Assembly: GCA_002342065.1 (NCBI GenBank)
Contig: DDPF01000010.1
Coordinates: 248,001 to 312,000 of the forward strand
Direction of reading: 5' to 3'
Source of the DNA: Bacteroidetes bacterium UBA2475
Lineage (GTDB): Bacteria; Bacteroidota; Bacteroidia; B-17B0; Aurantibacillaceae
Length of the DNA: 64,000 nucleotides
Part shown: piece by piece, positions 34,706-43,407 of the stretch
Numbering within the stretch: the stretch's first letter is position 1
How the letters are laid out: the number at the start of each line of letters is the position of its first letter
Program-made: the position numbers and the translations under genes
The notes under the pieces: model-generated
The model's database searches: none
Told to the model about the DNA's origin: nothing
Seen by the model: the letters and a program-made list of their open reading frames with translations, nothing else

Positions 34706-35638
34706 ATGGAAGCTTTTAATACAGTAAAATTTGTTGATCTTTTAATTAAGAATTGGAAAAAATTTGCACTTGTTACATCCGTTGCTGTTGCCATTTCGGT
34801 TTTAATTTCTTCTCCATTTATAATGAAACCCGATTACAAATCGACTTTTATTGTATATCCAACTAATTTAATGCCTTTTAGTAAAGAATCGGGTACCGAA
34901 CAATTATTTCAGTTCTTTAGCAGTGAAGAAATTAAGACCGCGCTTACAAAACGTTTTAACCTCTTTAAACATTACGAAATTGATACTACCGACGAAAAGG
35001 CACAATTTAAATTCAACAAACATTATAATTCAAACATTCAAATAAAATTTACGCGCTATCAATCTATTGAAGTAAGCGTGACCGATAATTCTCCTACACT
35101 TTCAAAACAGATTGCAGAAGGGATGATAGAAGAAGTAAATATCCTCATCCGGCAGCGAAAAAAAGAAAAATATACCGAATATGTTGATCTGTTTACCAAA
35201 CAATTAAATTTAAAGAAAAATGAAATTGATTCGCTTGAAGCTAAAATAAAATTTATGCGGATAAATTATGGACTGTTGGATGTGGGAGCTCAATCAAAAA
35301 TTTTAAGTAAAAAATTGGTCAAAAAAGAGTTGAATGAGTCGGATAAAACATTATTGATCAATTTAAAGGAACATAGCGGCGAATTCACCATCCTGCAAAA
35401 CCGTTTTGCACTTGAGTTAGATAATTATGGAAAGTTAAAACAATCCTATGATAAGAATCTTATCGATTTTAATGGGAATCTTAGCTACACTACCATTGTT
35501 TCGTACCCTAATTTACCTGATAAAAAAAATTGGCCAAACAGATTTTTGATAGTATTGATTTTCACCTTTACTTCTCTTTTACTAACTGGAATTATCTTAC
35601 TTTTTAAAGAGAAAAGATCAATTAAAGGTCTTGAGTAA
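34706..35638 (+). CDS. Wzz-like polysaccharide chain-length/co-polymerase protein
   Basis: 310 residues with two membrane segments at the ends (about 19-39 and 280-302) and a periplasmic alpha-helical domain with heptad-like stretches (KYTEYVDLFTKQLNLKKNEIDSLEAKIKF). The PNLPDKKNWPNRFLIVLI segment before the last helix holds the Pro-rich motif of Wzz proteins. There is no C-terminal tyrosine kinase. Wzz proteins set glycan chain length together with a Wzy polymerase, but no glycan gene cluster is nearby, so it is an orphan copy. The 3' end overlaps the convergent CHAT gene by 21 bases. Confidence 0.78.
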   Translation: MEAFNTVKFVDLLIKNWKKFALVTSVAVAISVLISSPFIMKPDYKSTFIVYPTNLMPFSKESGTEQLFQFFSSEEIKTALTKRFNLFKHYEIDTTDEKAQFKFNKHYNSNIQIKFTRYQSIEVSVTDNSPTLSKQIAEGMIEEVNILIRQRKKEKYTEYVDLFTKQLNLKKNEIDSLEAKIKFMRINYGLLDVGAQSKILSKKLVKKELNESDKTLLINLKEHSGEFTILQNRFALELDNYGKLKQSYDKNLIDFNGNLSYTTIVSYPNLPDKKNWPNRFLIVLIFTFTSLLLTGIILLFKEKRSIKGLE

Positions 35639-38600
35639 TACAAAGGCTGCCCAATAATACGGTTGCGGATATTTTTTCTTTACTTCTAGTTGTGCTAGTT
35701 TAAAAGCTGTTTCAGAATTTTGAGATTCGGCATAATTCTTATAGAATTCTGTCATTAAAAATTGGGTAGCATAATCATCTACCGGCCACAAACTCATAAT
35801 TATATTTTTTGCGCCGGCAATAGTAAACGAACGCTGTAAACCCGCTACCCCTTCGCTTCCCATATCATCGCCCAAGCCGGTTTGACAGGCTGAAAGGACA
35901 ACAAGATCGGTATTTGATAAATTTAAAGACGACGCTTCGTATGCAGTAACAATGCCGTCATTCTCTGAATCTTTGTTTAAAGAATCGGCTGTTGAAGGAC
36001 CGGCTCCTGCAAGAATTATACCGGAGCGTAAAAACGAATTATCTTTTATGACTGAATTCTCGAACCCTAAAAATAATTTATCATCACTCTCAATATTTTT
36101 TAAATAAAAACCGTGTGTCGCTATATGCAATATTTTTGGTGAATTTACTTTTCTTAAATTTTCTTCGCTGGCAAATTGTTCGGTATAACTATTGGCCTTC
36201 CAGTCTTTAGCAGAAAGACTTTTAGCAATTTCCTCCACTTCGGTTTTTGTGCCAGGTAGTTTAGTAAGATTAGTAAGTCCAAAACGTTGTGCAACCATTT
36301 GCGTTGCTTCAAGAGCTACCTTTGTTTTCTGTTTCTTAAAATCATAATCATAATCCGGGTAGCCAAATAAATCGGCAGTTAAATTTAGATTAAGATCGGT
36401 TTTAGCATTTTTTGAAATAGAACCAAGGTTCGAGATCTGGTAAATATCGTGATCATCCACCAAATATTTTTTCGTAGCTGGATTATATAAACTTAAAAAA
36501 CTTAATTTATGAAAGATGCCATCCGAACTGATGTAAATACGATTAACTCCTTTTAAAGAATTTTCAAGCGGTTTAATAAAGGCAGTGTAACTTAAAGTGT
36601 CTTTTAACTGATCGTCAATAGCGTAAATGTAGTGACTGAATTTTTTTCCTTCGAGTTCATCACCATTTTTATAGATAACAAATTCCGGTGCTGCTGATTT
36701 ATTTTTTACTATGAGCGCTCCGTATTTTACGACTCCCTGAGAGTCATTAACCGCTTCATTCACTTTAAAGATCTCAATAGCAGCTTCGTTATCATTTAAA
36801 TTTTGCTTTAATTGATCGAACGAAACAACTCCTACACTCGCAAAGTTCTTAAGCTTGGTCTTTAATCGCGTTTCTAATTCGGATGATTTTTTAAACAGGT
36901 CGTTATTATCAAATGCCGCTTCTGTAGATTTGTAATTATTCAATAGCTCATTCTTTACCAATAACCAATCAGTGTAAATCTTTTTAAGATCAGCATCGCT
37001 ACTGGCCTCTACCTCTTTTTTTAATTTTGCCGAACGATTGGCGAGCAATGATTTTAATTGTAACTGATACCTTAGGGCACGTTTTAAATGTTCGCTAAAA
37101 TCTTTTGTAGGTTTATTCAATTTATAATTGATCAAATAAATATTATAACTTTCAAATACAGGGGTAATAAAAGAAAGGTAGGCTGCTTGGTCACCTTCGC
37201 TCATCGAATTAAAATAACCGTTTATTTGTCCTGAATAATAATCAAGACATTCAAAATATAAAAGTGTAGCGTCCTCAAAACGGCGTTGTAAAGAATAGAC
37301 CTCTGCTAGTGCCAATTGCGCCTCAGCAAAGAGTTCATGCTTACGACCAAAATTACGCTCGGTTAAAACCAAGGCTTCTTTTAAATTTATTTCTGCTTTT
37401 TGTAACTGGTTTGTTTTACGGTACAAACCATAAGTGGAAATTAAATAAGACGCATAACGAAAATGATTTTTGCCAACGCTGGCTTCAATAATTTTAAGTG
37501 CTTTTAACTTACACTCTTCTGCTTTTGCGTAATTTTTAAAATGCAAATAACATAATGATAAACTGTTTAAACAGTTACCATAACTTTGATGTTCTTCGCC
37601 AACAACTTCCAGGTAAATATCTTTGGCTTGTAAATTCTTTTCGAGGGCCTCTTTAAAATAACCTGCATCAAAATAAACATTTGTAAGGTTAGAAACAGCG
37701 TTGGCATAATTTTCCGTCTTAGTACCATAACGTTCCTTGCGTATATCCAGTGCTATCAATAATAATTCAGAAGCTTCGCCATATCTGCCTAATATTCTGA
37801 AAAGATCGGCCTTGTTGCTTAAGGTGCTGCAATACGCTTCTGTATTTGTTTCTTTATTTGCCTTACGAATCTCGAGTGAATTATTATAACATTCTTCTGC
37901 TAATTTTAGTTGCGAAATATTTTTATAACATAGGGCAAGATTATTTTCGATGGTAGCTAAAATATCCCTGTCCTTTACCTTATATTTATAATGCAAGCCT
38001 TTAGCTTTTTTCAAATTACTTATCCCCTGCTCGTATTCTCCAACTTCCCTGTACAAATCGCCAAGGTTAGATATGGTAATGATATGACCAAGTGTATCGC
38101 CTAATAAAAGTAATTTGTTCTCGTTCACAATTCCTGAATATATCTCAACCGCTTGTTTATAATCCCCTGTGTTTTGATAGATAATTGCGTTACAATTTAA
38201 TAAGCTGTAATAGCGTTTATTATTTTCACCATCCATGGTCTTATAATAAAAAAGCAAGGCGTCAATATATGGTTTAGCCTGGCTGTATTTTTCAAGATCT
38301 ATTAATAAACGGGTGTAGTCATAAAATATACCTGTGTATTCGCGACTGGATGGACCATAAATAGCGGCGATACCGGCCATGCATTTTACATAGTACTTCT
38401 CTGCCTCCAGTAAATTATTTGAGTTGTAATTATAAATGGCAAGGCTTAGTTCAACAATATGTTTTAAAGTAGTGTCTTTTGCTGTTTTGGCGTATTCGTA
38501 TGACTTTAAATAATTTTCTTCTGATTTATCAAATTTAGAAAGATCGTAATAATTGTTTGCTAATAAACTATAAAGCTGGGTGGAATTATCAGGATACTGC

Positions 38601-38767
38601 GCTAAAACATTTTTATATTTTGAAGCGAAGGCCTCAGCTTCATTTACCGAAACAGGAGTTCCTGCTTCGAGCTTTTTATTTATAACAGCCCAATCCTTTT
38701 CGTAATTTTGGGCAGACAAAAAATTAAAAAAGAAACTGAAGATGATTATTTTTAAATGTAACTTCAC
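35618..38767 (-). CDS. Exported TPR-CHAT protein (caspase/separase-like protease domain)
   Basis: 1049 residues with signal peptide MKLHLKIIIFSFFFNFLSAQ. Residues from about 60 to 500 are tetratricopeptide repeats, roughly ten units with A..Y..A......Y pattern. A helical linker follows (about 520-640). The C-terminal CHAT domain has the peptidase dyad: H885 in HIATHGF and C961 in SACQTG, with the later AGLQRSFTIAGAKNIIMSLWPVDD block. CHAT is related to caspases and separase. The signal peptide places the protease outside the cytoplasm, which is unlike TPR-CHAT proteins that act with intracellular partners. Substrate is unknown. It has no close operon partner. Confidence 0.88.
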   Translation of the reverse strand: MKLHLKIIIFSFFFNFLSAQNYEKDWAVINKKLEAGTPVSVNEAEAFASKYKNVLAQYPDNSTQLYSLLANNYYDLSKFDKSEENYLKSYEYAKTAKDTTLKHIVELSLAIYNYNSNNLLEAEKYYVKCMAGIAAIYGPSSREYTGIFYDYTRLLIDLEKYSQAKPYIDALLFYYKTMDGENNKRYYSLLNCNAIIYQNTGDYKQAVEIYSGIVNENKLLLLGDTLGHIITISNLGDLYREVGEYEQGISNLKKAKGLHYKYKVKDRDILATIENNLALCYKNISQLKLAEECYNNSLEIRKANKETNTEAYCSTLSNKADLFRILGRYGEASELLLIALDIRKERYGTKTENYANAVSNLTNVYFDAGYFKEALEKNLQAKDIYLEVVGEEHQSYGNCLNSLSLCYLHFKNYAKAEECKLKALKIIEASVGKNHFRYASYLISTYGLYRKTNQLQKAEINLKEALVLTERNFGRKHELFAEAQLALAEVYSLQRRFEDATLLYFECLDYYSGQINGYFNSMSEGDQAAYLSFITPVFESYNIYLINYKLNKPTKDFSEHLKRALRYQLQLKSLLANRSAKLKKEVEASSDADLKKIYTDWLLVKNELLNNYKSTEAAFDNNDLFKKSSELETRLKTKLKNFASVGVVSFDQLKQNLNDNEAAIEIFKVNEAVNDSQGVVKYGALIVKNKSAAPEFVIYKNGDELEGKKFSHYIYAIDDQLKDTLSYTAFIKPLENSLKGVNRIYISSDGIFHKLSFLSLYNPATKKYLVDDHDIYQISNLGSISKNAKTDLNLNLTADLFGYPDYDYDFKKQKTKVALEATQMVAQRFGLTNLTKLPGTKTEVEEIAKSLSAKDWKANSYTEQFASEENLRKVNSPKILHIATHGFYLKNIESDDKLFLGFENSVIKDNSFLRSGIILAGAGPSTADSLNKDSENDGIVTAYEASSLNLSNTDLVVLSACQTGLGDDMGSEGVAGLQRSFTIAGAKNIIMSLWPVDDYATQFLMTEFYKNYAESQNSETAFKLAQLEVKKKYPQPYYWAAFVLLKTFN

Positions 38768-38790
38768 GTATCAAATTTAACCAAACTTTT

Positions 38791-39141
38791 ATGAAAAAAA
38801 TATTTTATCTCTCTACTTGCAGTACCTGCGCAAGAATTATTGGCGAACTTGGACTTAAAGAAAAAGGTTTCCAGTTTCAGGACATTAAAACAGAGAAAAT
38901 AACCGAATCGCAATTAGAAGAGTTAAAGAAAAGAACAGGCTCATATGAGGCTTTATTCAGTAAAATTGCTCTAAAATACAGGGCATTAAAGCTAAATGAG
39001 AGAGTATTGACTGAAGCGGAAATGAAAAAATATATTTTAGAAGAGTATACTTTTTTAAAACGACCGGTGATTTTAATAAAAGATAAAATATTTGTAGGCA
39101 ATTCAAAAAGTACAATTGCAGAAGCAAAAAAAGCCTTATAA
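38791..39141 (+). CDS. ArsC/Spx-family thioredoxin-fold protein
   Basis: 116 residues. The N-terminal STCSTCARIIGELG carries CxxC in the ArsC/Spx position, and the end RPVILIKDKIFVGNSKSTI matches the conserved RP(V/I) cis-proline region. The family includes arsenate reductases and the regulators Spx and MgsR. The CxxC pattern resembles Spx-like more than the classical single-Cys ArsC, and no arsenic resistance genes are nearby, so the function is open. A strong bidirectional terminator follows two bases after the stop. Confidence 0.85.
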   Translation: MKKIFYLSTCSTCARIIGELGLKEKGFQFQDIKTEKITESQLEELKKRTGSYEALFSKIALKYRALKLNERVLTEAEMKKYILEEYTFLKRPVILIKDKIFVGNSKSTIAEAKKAL

Positions 39142-39142
39142 C

Positions 39143-39176
39143 AAAAAACCCCTTCCGTTGCCGAAAGGGGTTTTTT
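39143..39176. terminator. Bidirectional intrinsic terminator
   Basis: AAAAAACCCCTT at 39143-39154 pairs perfectly with AAGGGGTTTTTT at 39165-39176 around a 10-base loop. It serves both the ArsC/Spx-like gene and the convergent minus-strand gene. Confidence 0.92.
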
Positions 39177-39190
39177 ATTTATTTTAAATT

Positions 39191-39652
39191 CTACCCTTCA
39201 ATATTATCATCTACCGAATCGGCAGGTGCTTTACCAGATTTAATTTTAGATTGATGAGCTTCCTGCTTTTGTTTTTTGATAGCCTCGTATTTTGTTTTTT
39301 GTTCAGGGGTTAAAAAAGCATTCACACTAACATCAAAAGCATCCATATTCTCTTTAACTTGCTTGTGCAGCTCTTTTCTTTGCTCAGGAGTTGTAGATCC
39401 TTTTAATGTTTCACGATGGCGTTGATTTATCATAATGCGTTTTAAAGCTGCAACTTCCCAATTTGATTTTTGCTCAGCATTAAGACCAAGTTTTTTCTCT
39501 GCCCAGTTAGAACCTTTTTTTGCGCGTTCTTCAGGGGTTAGATCTTTTTTGTTTTCTTGTTTTTTAACTGGTGTTGCAGTTGTAGCATCCTGCGCGTTAC
39601 CTACCATAGTTAAACCTGTAACTAAAGCAAGCGATAAAATTATTTTTTTCAT
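39191..39652 (-). CDS. Small exported Lys/Glu-rich protein, Spy/CpxP-like
   Basis: 153 residues with signal peptide MKKIILSLALVTGLTMVGNAQ. The mature part is helical and highly charged. Two LTPEQ-type motifs (DLTPEERAKK and FLTPEQKTKYEAIKKQ) recall the LTxxQ motif of Spy/CpxP periplasmic chaperones, and an NAEQKSNWEVAALKRI helix lies between. The tail is acidic (SVDDNIEG). A periplasmic chaperone or metal-response role is plausible but not proven. It is a single-gene unit with its own terminator. Confidence 0.65.
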   Translation of the reverse strand: MKKIILSLALVTGLTMVGNAQDATTATPVKKQENKKDLTPEERAKKGSNWAEKKLGLNAEQKSNWEVAALKRIMINQRHRETLKGSTTPEQRKELHKQVKENMDAFDVSVNAFLTPEQKTKYEAIKKQKQEAHQSKIKSGKAPADSVDDNIEG

Positions 39653-39710
39653 GTTTATATTTTTGTTTTTGACTTATCTAAGATAAAAAGGTTTAATCGA
39701 TATTGCTAAT

Positions 39711-40541
39711 TTATTTTTTTAATAGTGTTATTTTCATCCTAATATCCTCAAGAGGCCGGTCTCGTTTATCGGTTTTGGCTTCAGCTATTTTATCTATAAC
39801 TTCCATACCCTCAATTACCTCACCAAAAACCGTGTAAGTACCATCCAGGTGAGGGGTTCCACCCACAGTAGTGTATGTATCAATTTGCTCTTTATTAAAT
39901 TTATAAGGTGGGGTTTTCATGTTCTCAGTCATTATAAAAGCTTCTATTTGAACGTTTACAAATGCTGCACTATCTGTTTTATTTTCTGATTTTAAACGAT
40001 CATAAGTTTGTTTTAATTTTTTACCCTCATCGGTCTTCATAAAGGCCCTTGCACAATTATGGTAGCGGGTTTTGTTTATACGCTCTTCATATTTGGTTAG
40101 GTCTTCTATGGTCCTTTTTTTACCCTGTACAATATAAAATTGCGAGGCGCTTGATTCAAATTTTGGGTTTATATCATCGCCTTCGCGCGCTGCAGCCAAC
40201 CTGCCTTTTTTATGAATGACCTTTGGATTGAACTCTGCGGGAATAGAATAACCCATATCTCCATGACCAAGAGAATCGCCGGGTTTAGCCTTTTTGCTTA
40301 AAAGATCGCCACCCTGGATCATAAAGCTGTTAATTACCCTGTGAAACAAAAGAGAATCGAACACCTTTTCATTTACCAGTTTCAAAAAATTAGCTTTATG
40401 TAAAGGGGTTTCTTCAAACAATTTTATTTTCATTTTACCATAATTTGTTTCTATGATAATGGTTTCTTTACTCAGGGTTTGAGCATTTACAGTAACTAAA
40501 ACCACATTTAAGCTAAAAATTAGGCTAATTATCTTTCTCAT
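39711..40541 (-). CDS. Exported cyclophilin-type peptidyl-prolyl isomerase with insertion
   Basis: 276 residues with signal peptide MRKIISLIFSLNVVLVTVNA. The cyclophilin fold is recognised from IIIETNYGKMKIKLFEETPLHKANFLKLV, LLFHRVINSFMIQGGD (Arg and Gln of the active site), SSASQFYIVQG and LDGTYTVFGEVIEGMEVIDKI. Between SQFYIVQG and the LDGTYTVFG strand there is an extra helical segment of about 85 residues (KRTIEDLTKYEERINKTRY ...), so the protein is longer than a minimal cyclophilin. Such insertions are frequent in Bacteroidota. It should assist periplasmic folding. Confidence 0.9.
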   Translation of the reverse strand: MRKIISLIFSLNVVLVTVNAQTLSKETIIIETNYGKMKIKLFEETPLHKANFLKLVNEKVFDSLLFHRVINSFMIQGGDLLSKKAKPGDSLGHGDMGYSIPAEFNPKVIHKKGRLAAAREGDDINPKFESSASQFYIVQGKKRTIEDLTKYEERINKTRYHNCARAFMKTDEGKKLKQTYDRLKSENKTDSAAFVNVQIEAFIMTENMKTPPYKFNKEQIDTYTTVGGTPHLDGTYTVFGEVIEGMEVIDKIAEAKTDKRDRPLEDIRMKITLLKK

Positions 40542-40556
40542 TTAAAATAGTTTGCT

Positions 40557-40564
40557 TATATTTG
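40557..40564 (+). promoter_or_regulatory. -7 promoter element for the lipoprotein gene at 40592
   Basis: TATATTTG fits TAnnTTTG exactly, and the leader would be about 20 bases. The -33 element is only TTTC (40534-40537), so the match is partial. Confidence 0.45.
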
Positions 40565-40591
40565 TTAAGCTAATATCAATATAATTTTATT

Positions 40592-40969
40592 ATGAAACCA
40601 ATTGCAATAATTCTTGCTGGATTTTTGATCTCAACATTCCTATTAACCAATACGTCATGTGTTAAAAACACAGATTGTAAGGCCACTATTAATTGTGTGG
40701 ATTCGTTAGGTATACCGGTTAATAATGCAGCCGTACTTTTATATGCAACTATTAAGACCTCTAGTGGCGGAACCGTTACTGCCGACCTTAAAGCAAACGC
40801 TACAACCGATGCAGGTGGTCAGGTTAAATTTACCTTTAAACTACCCGCTATTTATGATATTAGGGCTACAGTAATATTACCCTCGCCAAGTACCCGTACC
40901 CTTGTAGGTACCGGTATTATTAAGCTGGAAGAAGGAAAAGGTGCTGAAAAGACCGTTACATTAAAATAA
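40592..40969 (+). CDS. Small lipoprotein with Ig/carboxypeptidase-regulatory-like domain
   Basis: 125 residues. The signal MKPIAIILAGFLISTFLLTNTSC ends in a lipobox cysteine (C23). The mature domain is about 100 residues with the pattern of a CarboxypepD_reg or bacterial Ig-like fold: INCVDSLGIPVNNAAVLLYA, ATTDAGGQVKFTFKLPAIYDIRATV. It may be a surface or periplasmic lipoprotein. No function can be assigned. A terminator hairpin follows 23 bases after the stop. Confidence 0.75.
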   Translation: MKPIAIILAGFLISTFLLTNTSCVKNTDCKATINCVDSLGIPVNNAAVLLYATIKTSSGGTVTADLKANATTDAGGQVKFTFKLPAIYDIRATVILPSPSTRTLVGTGIIKLEEGKGAEKTVTLK

Positions 40970-40992
40970 ATTAAATGTCATTACCATTGTTT

Positions 40993-41021
40993 AAAAGCTA
41001 TCCTCAAAAGGGGTAGCTTTT
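40993..41021 (+). terminator. Intrinsic terminator
   Basis: AAAAGCTA with TCC (40993-41003) pairs with GGG and TAGCTTTT (41011-41021), with one G-U pair, and is followed by GTTTTTTT. It ends the transcript of the lipoprotein gene at 40592. Confidence 0.8.
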
Positions 41022-41064
41022 GTTTTTTTATTAAATTTTAATGTATATATTGTACTGGTAATTT

Positions 41065-41742
41065 GTGATCAAAGTTAAATTTATAGCCAGATCTTTTTTA
41101 CTGCTTTCTGCGGTAATAGTGAGTTCGTGTAAACAAAGCGAATCAACTACCACCTCAGACGACGAAGGGATTATTGAATTTTCTGCGGCTGCAGTTGATG
41201 AAAAACACCCTTTATATGGTTTGGCGCCCAATTCGGCCACTTTAAAATATAAAAAAGAAAAATTTGCCCTGGAAATGACCTCCATGGGTATGTTCAATAC
41301 TTCCATTATTGGAGATACAAAGGCAAAGACCGTAACCCAGACCGTTAAGTTCCTGGATATAAGGCAAGCGTGTATCGAGAACGAAAAAGATATTGTAGCC
41401 GATAACCTTAATTTTGTTTTAAAAATTGAAGAGACCAATGAGACAAAAAAGATCATTGGCCTTAAAAGTCATAAAATTAAAGTAACCATGGCTAACGATC
41501 CTTCGGTTACCTTTGACGCCTGGTATACCAAAGAACTGGGCATGGAAGATTGCAATAGTCTTAACCCATATGCGCAAATAAAAGGAGTACTACTAGACTA
41601 TAGGGTAAAGAAAATGGGCATGGAAATGCACTTTGTTGCCACATCGCGCAAACAGGTGGAGGTATCTGAATCTACTTTTGAGGTCCCAGCATCTATGAAG
41701 ATGGTAGGTAAAGAGGAACTGGCAAAGGTTTTTTCTAATTAA
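41065..41742 (+). CDS. Lipoprotein, tandem paralogue 1
   Basis: 225 residues from a GTG start. The signal ends in LLSAVIVSSC. The mature part has no family I can name with certainty; it resembles DUF4412-type proteins. Its conserved middle is HPLYGLAPNSATLKYKKEKFALEM, then MGMFNTSIIGDTKAKTV, QACIENEKDI and FDAWYTKELGMEDCN. It is about three-quarters identical to the next gene. The two start regions also align, both with a non-ATG codon after TAATTT. Function unknown; probably an outer-membrane-associated lipoprotein. Confidence 0.75.
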   Translation: MIKVKFIARSFLLLSAVIVSSCKQSESTTTSDDEGIIEFSAAAVDEKHPLYGLAPNSATLKYKKEKFALEMTSMGMFNTSIIGDTKAKTVTQTVKFLDIRQACIENEKDIVADNLNFVLKIEETNETKKIIGLKSHKIKVTMANDPSVTFDAWYTKELGMEDCNSLNPYAQIKGVLLDYRVKKMGMEMHFVATSRKQVEVSESTFEVPASMKMVGKEELAKVFSN

Positions 41743-41874
41743 ATTATTGCCGACCACCTATCACCTTAAATTCTTACCTTCCTAAACAGGGCTTTTTTAG
41801 TTTTAAACCTAAGGGAAAAGAAAAGCTTTTATTTTTAATCTTAATTTTATTTTATACATTAGCCGACTATAATT

Positions 41875-42555
41875 TTGACCACATTTAAATTTATATCTAA
41901 GTATCTAACTGTTTTTGTAGCAGTGTTGTTTTTAACTTCATGCGCGTCTGATAAATCGGGCGGTAATGAAGAAGGTATTATTGAATTTGAAACTAAGGCT
42001 ATTGACGAGCAACACCCTCTTTATGGTTTAGCCCCTAGCTCGGCTACTTTAAAATACAAAAAAGAAAAATTTGCAATTGAAATGAGTACAATGGGCATGT
42101 TTAATACCGCTATTATTGGCGATACAAAAGCAAAGACCGTTGCTCAAACCGTTAAGTTCATGGATATTAAACAAGCTTGTATCGAGAACGAAAAAGATAT
42201 TATTACCGATAACCTTGATTTTGCTTTAAAGATCGAAGAGACAAAAGAAACCAAAAAGATCATAGGTTTAAAAGCGCACAAAATTAAAGTAACAATGGCC
42301 AACAACACTACCATTACTTTTGATGCCTGGTATACTAAAGATCTAGGAATGGAAGACTGCAATATCTTAAATCCATACTCACAGGTTAAAGGTGTTCTGT
42401 TAGATTACCGCGTTAAAAAAATGGGCCTGGAAATGCATTTTATAGCTAAAAAATTAAGTAAAGTTGAAGTTCCAGATAATACTTTTGAGATCCCGGCCTC
42501 TATGAAGATCGTTTCAAAAGAAGAAATGGCCAAATTTTTTGCCAATCTTCAATAA
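41875..42555 (+). CDS. Lipoprotein, tandem paralogue 2
   Basis: 226 residues from a TTG start, with lipoprotein signal MTTFKFISKYLTVFVAVLFLTSC. It repeats the HPLYGLAPSSATLKYKKEKFAIEM, MGMFNTAIIGDTKAKTV and FDAWYTKDLGMEDCN blocks of paralogue 1, with divergence mostly after the cysteine and near the end. No downstream ATG can serve as start, so the TTG is accepted. TAATTTTG at 41870-41877 overlaps the start and resembles a -7 element, which may be chance. It lies 98 bases before a related-looking DUF4412 gene. Confidence 0.75.
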   Translation: MTTFKFISKYLTVFVAVLFLTSCASDKSGGNEEGIIEFETKAIDEQHPLYGLAPSSATLKYKKEKFAIEMSTMGMFNTAIIGDTKAKTVAQTVKFMDIKQACIENEKDIITDNLDFALKIEETKETKKIIGLKAHKIKVTMANNTTITFDAWYTKDLGMEDCNILNPYSQVKGVLLDYRVKKMGLEMHFIAKKLSKVEVPDNTFEIPASMKIVSKEEMAKFFANLQ

Positions 42556-42612
42556 TAATTTCCTTTCGTACTTTTACATAAATTTAACACCAAATTATTT
42601 TTAACTTGGTAC

Positions 42613-42620
42613 TATATTTG
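42613..42620 (+). promoter_or_regulatory. -7 promoter element deciding the start of the 42654 gene
   Basis: TATATTTG matches TAnnTTTG and predicts transcription near 42627. This rules out the upstream TTG at 42606 and makes ATG 42630 unlikely, leaving ATG 42654. No good -33 element is visible. Confidence 0.5.
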
Positions 42621-42653
42621 GATACAATAATGACAAACTCTAAAACAAATAAA

Positions 42654-43358
42654 ATGAAAAAAATAATCACGTCGGCTGCATTATTATTTATTACAGCATG
42701 TGCCATTGCCCAGGATAATTACACCGTTAAAATGAGTATGAAAATTGAAGGTTTACCACCTGAGTATGCAGGTTTTGGTGAACAAGACATGGTGAACTAT
42801 GTTAAGGGTGAAAAATACCGTAATGAAATAAGTAGTATGATGATTACTTCTGTTAGTTCATTTGATGGTAAAAAACTGACATCCATATCTGAGCAAATGG
42901 GTAACAAATCGGGTTACACAGCTACTAAAGAAGAATTAGATGCTGCCGCCAAAACTGAAAAACCTGAACCAAAACCAAAAATTGAATACACCACAGATAA
43001 AAAAACAATTGCAGGTTACGAATGCACAAAGGCAATTTTAACAGCAGTTGATAAAGATAAAAAAGAGAACAAAATGACCCTTTGGGTAACAGATAAAATT
43101 AAATCTAACCAAGCCCAAGGAAAAAAATCGGGTGGCAGAGGAATGATGATGGATTTTGGCGATCTTAAAGGCTATCCTTTAGAATTTGAAATGGCACAAA
43201 GCCAACAAGGAATGGATATGAAGATCTTAATTACTGCAACCGAAGTTCTTACTACGCCAATTGATGATGCTACATTTAATGTAAGTACAGAAGGATATAA
43301 AATGATGAGTTATAAAGAGTGGAATGATAAAATGAAAGCCGCGCAAGCCGAAAAGTAA
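42654..43358 (+). CDS. Exported DUF4412-type protein
   Basis: 234 residues from ATG 42654, with signal peptide MKKIITSAALLFITACAIAQ. The domain pattern is YTVKMSMKIEG, YVKGEKYRNEISSMMITSVSSFDGKK, then KKTIAGYECTKAILTA, TLWVTDKI and the final FNVSTEGYKMMSYKEW. This is the DUF4412 layout found in many Bacteroidota exported proteins. The signal contains a Cys but no clear lipobox, so it may be soluble. Together with the two lipoproteins upstream it forms a three-gene run of similar design. Function unknown. Confidence 0.75.
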   Translation: MKKIITSAALLFITACAIAQDNYTVKMSMKIEGLPPEYAGFGEQDMVNYVKGEKYRNEISSMMITSVSSFDGKKLTSISEQMGNKSGYTATKEELDAAAKTEKPEPKPKIEYTTDKKTIAGYECTKAILTAVDKDKKENKMTLWVTDKIKSNQAQGKKSGGRGMMMDFGDLKGYPLEFEMAQSQQGMDMKILITATEVLTTPIDDATFNVSTEGYKMMSYKEWNDKMKAAQAEK

Positions 43359-43377
43359 TCATACAAAATATTAAAAC

Positions 43378-43407
43378 AAAAAGCCCTTCGTAAACGAAGG
43401 GCTTTTT
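43378..43407. terminator. Bidirectional intrinsic terminator
   Basis: A perfect 13-bp stem, AAAAAGCCCTTCG at 43378-43390 with its complement at 43395-43407, and a TAAA loop. It lies between the DUF4412 gene and the convergent saccharopine dehydrogenase-like gene. Confidence 0.93.

Noticed and set aside
40992..41064. Extra short gene before lipoprotein paralogue 1
   Set aside because: Only a terminator and an AT-rich leader are present; no open frame with start and plausible length.
42606..42653. TTG start extending the DUF4412 gene
   Set aside because: The extension would place residues before a normal signal peptide and overlaps the promoter element at 42613.
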